A stretch of 64,000 nucleotides of DNA from Telopea speciosissima (lineage: Eukaryota > Streptophyta > Magnoliopsida > Proteales > Proteaceae), in contig NC_057920.1 in NCBI RefSeq assembly GCF_018873765.1, positions 14,707,307-14,771,306 of the forward strand, written 5' to 3'. The notes under the pieces were generated by a model. The model saw nothing but the letters and a program-made list of their open reading frames with translations. It was not told where the DNA came from and did no database searches. Shown here piece by piece: positions 56,900 through 64,000 of this stretch. Position numbers and translations under genes: made by a program. How positions within the stretch are numbered: position 1 is the first letter of the stretch; every line of letters begins with the position of its first letter.

Positions 56900-59820
56900 A
56901 TCTGACAGCCTGGGGGAAGCGACCCGTGTGGCCGCACCCGCCCGCCTTGCCCATGGACCAGCCCATGCCTTAGTCATTGATTGGACTTGACCCTGCACCA
57001 TTTTAGACCCCCTTGGCCATTTGTTGCTTGACCCTGACTAAGCCCACGAATCATGGACCTAACCCATGACTTGACCCAACCCATTCCCTTAAAGCCCATG
57101 TGTCACAACTCACAACTCTGTATGGCCTAACGGGCCAGCATGCTTTGGAAGCTCATTTTAGGCATAAAATTCAGAGAAAAAATCTCCCTTTTTGGCTATA
57201 AAAGAGCCATCTTGTGCAAGCCAAGGGGAGAGCTTAAGAAGCTGAAAAGATTCATGGTTGAAGCCCTCGTTTTTCTCTGCAATATCCAACTCACGGATCT
57301 GCAATACCGCTTTCCTGTGATTTTAAAAAAATCCTAGAATACTACCATTTTACCATTTTTGCCACTTGGAGTGTCCACCATTCAAGGCGGTTTTCGGAAG
57401 TGATTTCAGGCCATCCAAAGTGAAATATATTGGTCCAATACTTCTCCAAGTCCAGGGTAATTTTCTTGAAATTTTTGAATTTATTATATTTATTGTGATT
57501 TTCTTAACGAAAAATTGATGTTTCGGGTTTAAACAAAAAAATCCAATAAATATTTCTGATGTGCTAATGTTCTGAAACAAATATATAACATGTCTCTCAC
57601 TATTTATAATGTGTACTAATTTTCTTGAGTCCCAAAATCTTTTTATTTCAGATACTTTTGACCCTGTAATTATTTTAACTCCAATGAAATATAGGGTTTT
57701 GTGACGTTATTTGGCCTCTGTCTTCTTGCTGATGTTACAGAGCATATTTCATTTAGCATTTATAGGATTTGGTTTGAGCCAATTCGGATTTGATGATATG
57801 TGTTTTGTAATTTTCTTTGTGTTACTCCTGTTTTATCATATTAGAAAATTATAAAAAATACATAAAAAGTGAAGAAAAAAAAAATGTGGGATGTTCCCTC
57901 ACTATACTTGAGCTTATCAGCCCAAAATCCAACAATTTCATGCATGCATTATATCTCACATGCTTCCCAAACCCCCTCTTAAGACATAGATGTCATTTGT
58001 TATTTTTTTTTTCTAAAATCAAGAAAAATGCAAAAAAAATATATATCTTTAAAAATTATTTTTGTCATGTTCACTATTTCCAACAGCAGAATACACCAGA
58101 AATGTTTTTTTTTTTTTTTTTCTTTCTAAATGTTAGTATGTTTTTTCATTATTTTATATAATTTATGTATATTTGTCAAGCCTATATTTTATTTTTCATA
58201 ATTAGGGATAATATGCATCATTATAATACCATGCCCATGCCCATGATGTGTTCCGGCCATCCCATTTTTTTTTACATGACATTTCAGAATCTAGGACCAT
58301 TTTACATATTTTTTTATATTTATGGATGCCTATAATATTTTCTAAAAGTTATTTTTTTATTTTACACTTTATGTGTACTTCACCAAAAAAAATCATGAAA
58401 ATAGTTATAATATGTTTTGATGTAAGGAAAAAATCAGGGGATGTTCCTTATGACATTTTACACATATCACATTCTCCCCTAATAGGTTGTGCCATCATGC
58501 ATTGTGTCCAAGAAGTGGAGCCTTTGGGTACCATATTTGACCCCTTGTGGGTCCCCTCATTGCCTCCTTGTGGGGTCCTGTCGAGGTTGATGGCTAGTGG
58601 GCCCTTGAATTGCACCCAAAAAAAAAAAAAAAAAATCATGCATTGTGTCCATGCATTTCTTTCTTTTAGGACATAGTGGTAATTTCCATAAACAAAAATC
58701 CAAAAAATATAATCTGAGGAAATTATAAAAACAATATTTTTAATGCACTATATATTATTCTAAATGATTTTAAAAAGTTTTCATGTGTATGCATACCCAT
58801 TCAAAGATTTTATGCATAAAAATGCATTCTCTTGCCCTAAAGGGGTATTTTGGTAATTTTCCCTAGTCGAGGCCAAATGTGGACTGTGATGTTAGTATAT
58901 TGCATATTTTGTTAAAATAAAATGCTTCACAGCATGCATGGGGCTTTCCATCCCATTTTAAAAAAGACTTGTCATATTTACTATTTTGCCCTTCAGGGAA
59001 ATTTCTATCACTTTGCATTTGATCTTTTGTTTAAGATCTTTGGGGAGGGGGGGGTTTCATCATGTCATTTCAACATAAGTATGCATGTTTTAATGTAACA
59101 TTTGTATTTTATGGAGTTTTTGGTACATCTCGTGCATTGTTGCCATATAGGGGCATTTCAATAATCTTTTATTTCTCACTATTTGATTTCCATAAAGTCT
59201 GTTATTAGATTAATTATGTGTATTAATTTAATATCGTTAAATAATATTGTGGCCATTTGGGACATCTTAGTATAATTCTATACATTCCCATGTATATTGG
59301 CCTTCTAAGGGCAATCTTGTCATGACAAACCTAGATTAGGTGTTTAATTAATCTTTTAGCAGACCTTAGGACTTTGGCCATAGAGTTAGAATTTCTAACT
59401 TAAGAAATGCATTAATTAGATTAGTTAGGATTCATAATGTACTTAATAACCTAACCTAGACTTAGTAAATATGATTAAGACATTAATTTTGATTAGTCTA
59501 ATTAGGTTTATAAATCTTAACCAAGACAGGTTAATCTTTCAAAATCAGTTTAATTAGGTACATAATAAGTACAACCAACAAGTGTATAGCAAATAGTGTG
59601 GTCTAAGAAGACCGGCCTTCAGCAGGGGTGGTTGTTGGGTACCTAACACTTGCCCAGTCCGTAACCTAACACTTACCCAGAGATCTGGGGCAGACATGTC
59701 ATTGAGTCTTGGAGTTAATCTAGTGTCCCTTCTGCCAAAGAGGAGCACCATTCATGGGTTCTAGACCCCAAATCTAGGTAGCGACTCCCTATCACATCAT
59801 CCCTTCTTCCCCTAATTCAA
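56900..59820 (+). repeat. LTR-like region of a gypsy-type element (edges uncertain)
   Basis: A TATA box (GGCTATAAAAGAGCC, 57194-57208) is followed by a long AT-rich stretch with no genes. It ends in a block (CTAGACCCCAAATCTAGGTA, then GCGACTCCCTAT, about 59760-59791) that matches the end of the LTR at about 35100-35128. The left edge is not resolved. Many homopolymer runs. Confidence 0.35.
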
Positions 59821-61527
59821 GTGCATTAGAATCATTTCTGATCCATTGTACCCACAAACTCCATATGTTTTGAATTGACCACTCAATTGCTACTCCTTGT
59901 CGTGAAATACTTTAGTCCCACATATGTTGGATATGTGTCCATCAAACTCAGTTTAATAATAAAATATTTATTTCTTTTTACGCATGATATATATTTTTAT
60001 TGGACTTGTTAGTTGTTCCATGGGTTTCCACCCAAAACGGTTCTCGACTAGGGCAAGATGGACATCTCGTTCATATGGTCGTCACATTGTAGGTTACCAA
60101 AAATGAGTTTTCGGTGCATAAATGTGCATTGACATACTGCGTGTATATAGAAAAGAATCTGGTAAGAATCTCGCATGTGCTACTACTAATTGTGTGAGAA
60201 CAATATTCGAACCTGTCAATTGACCTTTGATCCTATTCATTGCAATGTTAGGTCATTTGTTTTGGTAAGCCAAAGGTTGATGTCCTACAAACTATATATC
60301 GGTGCATTAGACATGTGATCACATGTTGTTAATGAAAGAGATTCTCAACAAGGAATCTACTACCGTTAATTCAGGTTCATCAAGGAGAGAGAAAGTCTAT
60401 GATGGATCAGACATAAATCTGGTACCATTGTCGTTTTTGTAAATTATTTATAAAACTATTTTGTAATATGAAAAATAATTATTTATGTATTTAAATTTAT
60501 TTGTAATATTTTTTGGGCGTCCAATCACGATCACAAAATCTTTGAAATGGATTTGTATAATGAGTTGGGGGTTGGCAGTATATCTAATTACATGTTCTAT
60601 AGCTCATTATGGGATATTGGATTAGTGGAGGTTTTGTTTGCAAATTAAAGAGTTTAATTGTGCAAGACAATTTTTAAAAATATTAAATTGATTAATTATT
60701 TTTTTTATTTATGAAAATAAATAAAATATACTTAGATTATAAGGTTGGATATAATTAAAGAGATAGCAATCCCATTAAGATTCTACCTCTTCTCACTTTA
60801 GAAACCAAAATGCTGAACAATATGAAAAATGGACAAGATCTCACTAAATTGGAAAGTCTATGATTAGGAAACTAGACTTGCACAAGTCAACAACCCAAAA
60901 GAGGGTTTATATGAAAAAGGGGAGATGGGAGAACTCTCAACGTTTTTTGGAGCCTTCCGCTCTCTCTCCAACGTTTTCTCTCCCTCCCCCCTCCTTTGTG
61001 TGTGTGAGGTGCGAGTGCTTTTGAGGTTTATGAAACTCTAACTGGGTGGTGAGTTGTGTCCCTTCTAATTGTGTCTGATTGGAGCATTCAAAGAATTGAA
61101 CAAGCCGATCTATCTTCGGTATGAGTGTAGAAGAACAATTATCTAGAGGAGGAGCTTCGATTGTGGCTCTGAGGTAACCAAAACTTTCCCATATTTTTTC
61201 ATTCACCGTGGTTTTTCAAATATGAATGCAAAAGCAATATTCTTTGATCCATTTCCGTTGTGTTATTAGTTTCAAACCAGCAACATATAATATAGATGAG
61301 TATGCAGATATCCTTATTTGAAAGTATATACGTGTCTTTGATAAACCTCTACGTAGAGATATACCCATTCAAAGGGATGTACCTCTGCATAAATATACAA
61401 CTATATAAAGGGGTGTGTTTATATACCTTTGTGACCTGGAATCATTACTAGACACATCTTAACCATTCATTTTAGAGATATGTACCCATTTCAAACAGGT
61501 ATATCTAAAGGGGTACATCCCCGAATT
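59821..61527. other. AT-rich spacer
   Basis: No gene or element recognised. The minus-strand frame 60937-61206 has no domain. Confidence 0.45.
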
Positions 61528-61679
61528 TTTATCGTATGCGGTTCCCTAGTGCCTCTCACAAGAGGAGTGTGGACCCCACTCGGGCAGAATGTTCGATCAG
61601 GTGCCTCAGGTGGGTCCCACCCCCCTCTTGTGAGAGGCACTAGGGAACCACACCAGTCAGGAAACCATAGACGATAACG
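61528..61679. mobile_element. Foldback element
   Basis: The arms GCGGTTCCCTAGTGCCTCTC, then ACAAGAGG, and their complement (to about 61653) pair almost perfectly around a short loop. Weak outer ends are TTTATCGTATG and (complement) GTTATCGTCTATGG. It has GTGGACCCCACTCGGGCAGA, resembling the 53.2 kb units. Confidence 0.75.
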
Positions 61680-62538
61680 ATTCGCACACCCCCTCTATAA
61701 ATAGGCATGGTGGCCAAGCACTTGAACTTACTTCAATCCACTCTACACATCCAAGACTTCTTTTCTCATCCTCTCTTCTTAAAAATCGTGTATACTCTCT
61801 CTCTCTCTCTCCTTCAAAGAGGAGTGGTGCTTGGGAGTGTTTCTCAAATGAATGTGTGTTCTCATAGCACAACATTCCATCCTCCCTTCTCATATTCTAA
61901 GTATATTAGCCTGATGGTTTGCCAATTGCTTTTAGTTATGCTTTATTTCAATTTGAACACAAGAACGAAGAACAAAATTTTGCAGCTACCAGCAGCCAAG
62001 GAAATTGAATCTTAAAAGGTTTTTTTGAAAATACTAAAACCTTGGAGGGTAATTATGAATTCAAAGAGGAAGTGAATTATTCAATTTCTTTGGCTACCCA
62101 GGTAGCAACAAAAAATTTTCTTCAAACAAGTGCATGGCACAGTTGGAAGCCAAAGATTAATATACATTGAAGCCACTTTTACATACAACTTGGCTACACC
62201 ACAAGGGGTAAATACTGACTTTAGGAGAATATCAAGTGACACATCTCAGCCCTCCATCATCGTCTTGGAACAACAATTCAAAGTCGATGCACTCTTCTAC
62301 TGCATCACTATAGACTGATAAGTTCATGTAATATAAAGTTTTACTCTATTTTAACAACACTTTCTCAAAAAAAATCACTAAACTGGATTATTCTAGATGA
62401 TTGAGTCGAATAAGTGTGAATCCAAGTGGGACGATGCATCACATAGTTCATATCTATTGTTTCATTTTTTTTTTTGGTAATTTATTGTTTCATCTACTTA
62501 GGGGAAAGACCTCTCTCTAAGATCAAGGGTCACCAGAG
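61680..62538. other. Promoter-like stretch and spacer
   Basis: CCTCTATAAATAG (61692-61704) followed by a CT-rich leader-like tract (61797-61812) looks like a promoter, but no gene follows. The dispersed repeat shared with 12.4 kb lies at 62024-62130. Confidence 0.35.
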
Positions 62539-63079
62539 TAGGGGTGTCAATTTCTGGCCCGGCCCGGCTCGTTTAGTAATCAGGCGGTCTCGATGTGGGG
62601 TCCTTATCCGTCAAGTACCTGATCGGTCTGATCGATTTCAGGCTCGACCTAGTATGACCCTTTAGGCTTTTTGGTTTTTCACTCATTCTCAAAGGTCTGT
62701 GAACCCAACCATCAAGTTTGGAAAGATAAACATTGTTTGTTCCAACATGATTCATCCCATGGGATCCTATTTCTGATTTCCATCCTACCATTGAAGAAAA
62801 CTCATCTATTGTTTTAATCTATATACCAACCATTCATGAATCAATATCAACCAAACACATCCATCATCTCGTTCTTATCTACACCAAATTTGTTGCCCTG
62901 TTTAAATTTAAACAGGCCCCCCATAACCAAGTTTTACACAAATTAAGGCCCGATTACAGTGGTTCGATTATAGCCCGATCAGACCCGACCCGAATGCTTA
63001 AACGGGTGGTCATAGTGTAGGCTTTAAGGACCGTGAGGCCCGGCTAGACTTGACCGAACCTGACCGGTTGACACTCCTA
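62539..63079. mobile_element. hAT-like non-autonomous element, about 540 bp
   Basis: The ends TAGGGGTGTCAA and (complement) TAGGAGTGTCAA are inverted. The flanking 8-mers CACCAGAG and CACCAAAT match at 6 of 8 positions. No transposase. Confidence 0.65.
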
Positions 63080-63601
63080 CACCAAATTGTACAAGATTTA
63101 CAGTATTTGATATTCAGTGTGTTCATCAACCGAGAAAAAAAAGGAGAAGATTCTCTGAGCCAACAAGTTAGAGTGGAATCTCCCACATTATTCCACATTA
63201 GCATCTTATTGAGTGTTGGATCCCGCTTCTTTCCATCTAAGTCGTTCACTCCCCTGTTGGTACAACCCCTCTCTCTCCATCGACGCTGCATCTTCTCTTT
63301 CTTCCTCTCTTTGCTGTTGCACCTTCTCTTCCTCCCAATATCTTCTTTAAATGGTGTAGTTCTTTGGTTATGTCTTTGATTCTATTTCTGGTTCTATCCA
63401 ATTTCTCGAAAAGAAATGGGTCTATGGTGTTCTTCATCCATCACCATATCTCCTATGTTGAACAAGTACTTGCTTTTCAGTTTTTTTTTTCCCAATCTCT
63501 TTCATTAGTGCTTCCCCAGTACTTGGATGAGATTCCAATCTAGAAAACGAGGCTTCAAAGTTACTGTCTGCCCACAATTTTGCTTCCAGGACAGAATCTC
63601 G
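63080..63601. other. Spacer
   Basis: CT-rich; no gene recognised. Confidence 0.4.
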
Positions 63602-63792
63602 GATTCTCCTCTCCTGCAAGTCCCGTGCACAGGGAATGCCCAGTGAGGCATCTAATGGCACTTGGCTATTGGGCACGTTCGGATGCACACTGAGCCTCAC
63701 ACAGACACATATCCCTACGCACCCAGCAGTCCAGTGCTGTTAGATGCCTCACTGGGCATTCCCTGGGTGCTGGGCTTGCAGGAGAGGAGTCC
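63602..63792. mobile_element. Foldback element, about 190 bp
   Basis: The left arm CTCCTCTCCTGCAAG, then AGGGAATGCCCAGTGAGGCA and TCTAA, pairs with the right arm TTAGATGCCTCACTGGGCAT, then TCCCT and CTTGCAGGAGAGGAG. The loop is about 60 bp. No clear target duplication. Confidence 0.75.
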
Positions 63793-64000
63793 GATTGCAG
63801 AATCCCTCTCAACCTTTTGCCTTCATCAATTTTTTGCCTCATTCCCTCATCACTTGCGCATGCCGGTGATTATATGTTTTCCACTTTATCCTGTCAGCTC
63901 AGAAAACCTGATCCCAAAAAAAATGACAATTTTCACCGTGTTCGTGCGGAAGTGGGATCAAGATTTTTAAAACTCAGAATTGGAAATGGAATCAATCAGA
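63793..64000. other. Spacer to window end
   Basis: Nothing recognised. Confidence 0.4.

Noticed and set aside
58248-58676. 142-codon plus-strand frame
   Set aside because: AT-rich, crosses an A-run, no domain; probably chance.
61694-61703. TATA box and leader-like tract
   Set aside because: No gene follows within 2 kb; kept only as a note in the spacer entry.

Overview
This window is nuclear DNA from a flowering plant, most likely a dicot with a repeat-rich genome. The evidence is GT-AG introns, a plant beta-tubulin gene, an R2R3-MYB gene, plant-type cyclophilins and many plant-type retroelements. I cannot name the species. Only five loci look like functional coding genes: two cyclophilin genes (minus strand, 9.5-10.0 and 14.2-14.7 kb), a three-exon beta-tubulin gene (39.5-43.6 kb), a two-exon R2R3-MYB gene (53.9-54.8 kb), and a gene embedded in a retrotransposon (0.8-3.2 kb). 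Almost everything else is transposon-derived or unrecognised AT-rich spacer.

Layout. 1-6.0 kb: right end of a minus-strand Ty3/gypsy element (gag, primer binding site, ~2.5 kb LTR). Its long leader carries an intron-containing gene on the opposite strand. 6.3-9.4 kb: LINE 3' fragments in a 1.28 kb tandem array. 8.9-15.4 kb: a tandem duplication of [LINE fragment + cyclophilin + downstream spacer], each copy with its own transposon insertions. 15.7-17.4 kb: another tandem duplication in which each copy has acquired a different small MITE, so each copy shows the other's empty site. 20.5-35.3 kb: a three-level nest. A probable solo gypsy-type LTR is interrupted by a complete but degenerate Ty1/copia element, which is interrupted in its reverse transcriptase/RNase H region by a 7.2 kb CACTA-ended unit. 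That unit carries introns and exons of an NF-YB (CCAAT-binding) gene. 35.3-39.4 kb: spacer with Mutator-like and hAT-like MITEs and a tRNA-derived SINE. 44.6-45.8 kb: a LINE copy with a 19-bp target duplication. 47.9-49.0 kb: a stretch resembling organelle DNA. 52.6-53.6 kb: two large nested palindromes directly upstream of the MYB gene. 56.9-59.8 kb: an LTR-like region. 61.5-63.8 kb: further foldback and hAT-like elements.

The main observations are: (1) a CACTA unit that apparently moved as one block with captured NF-YB exons still in frame and spliceable; (2) a spliced antisense gene inside a gypsy element whose promoter shares a hairpin motif with that element's LTR; (3) about a dozen GC-rich foldback elements with different ends but a common core around AATGACC, two of them forming 0.4-0.55 kb palindromes in the MYB upstream region and two lying separately in the promoters of the duplicated cyclophilins.
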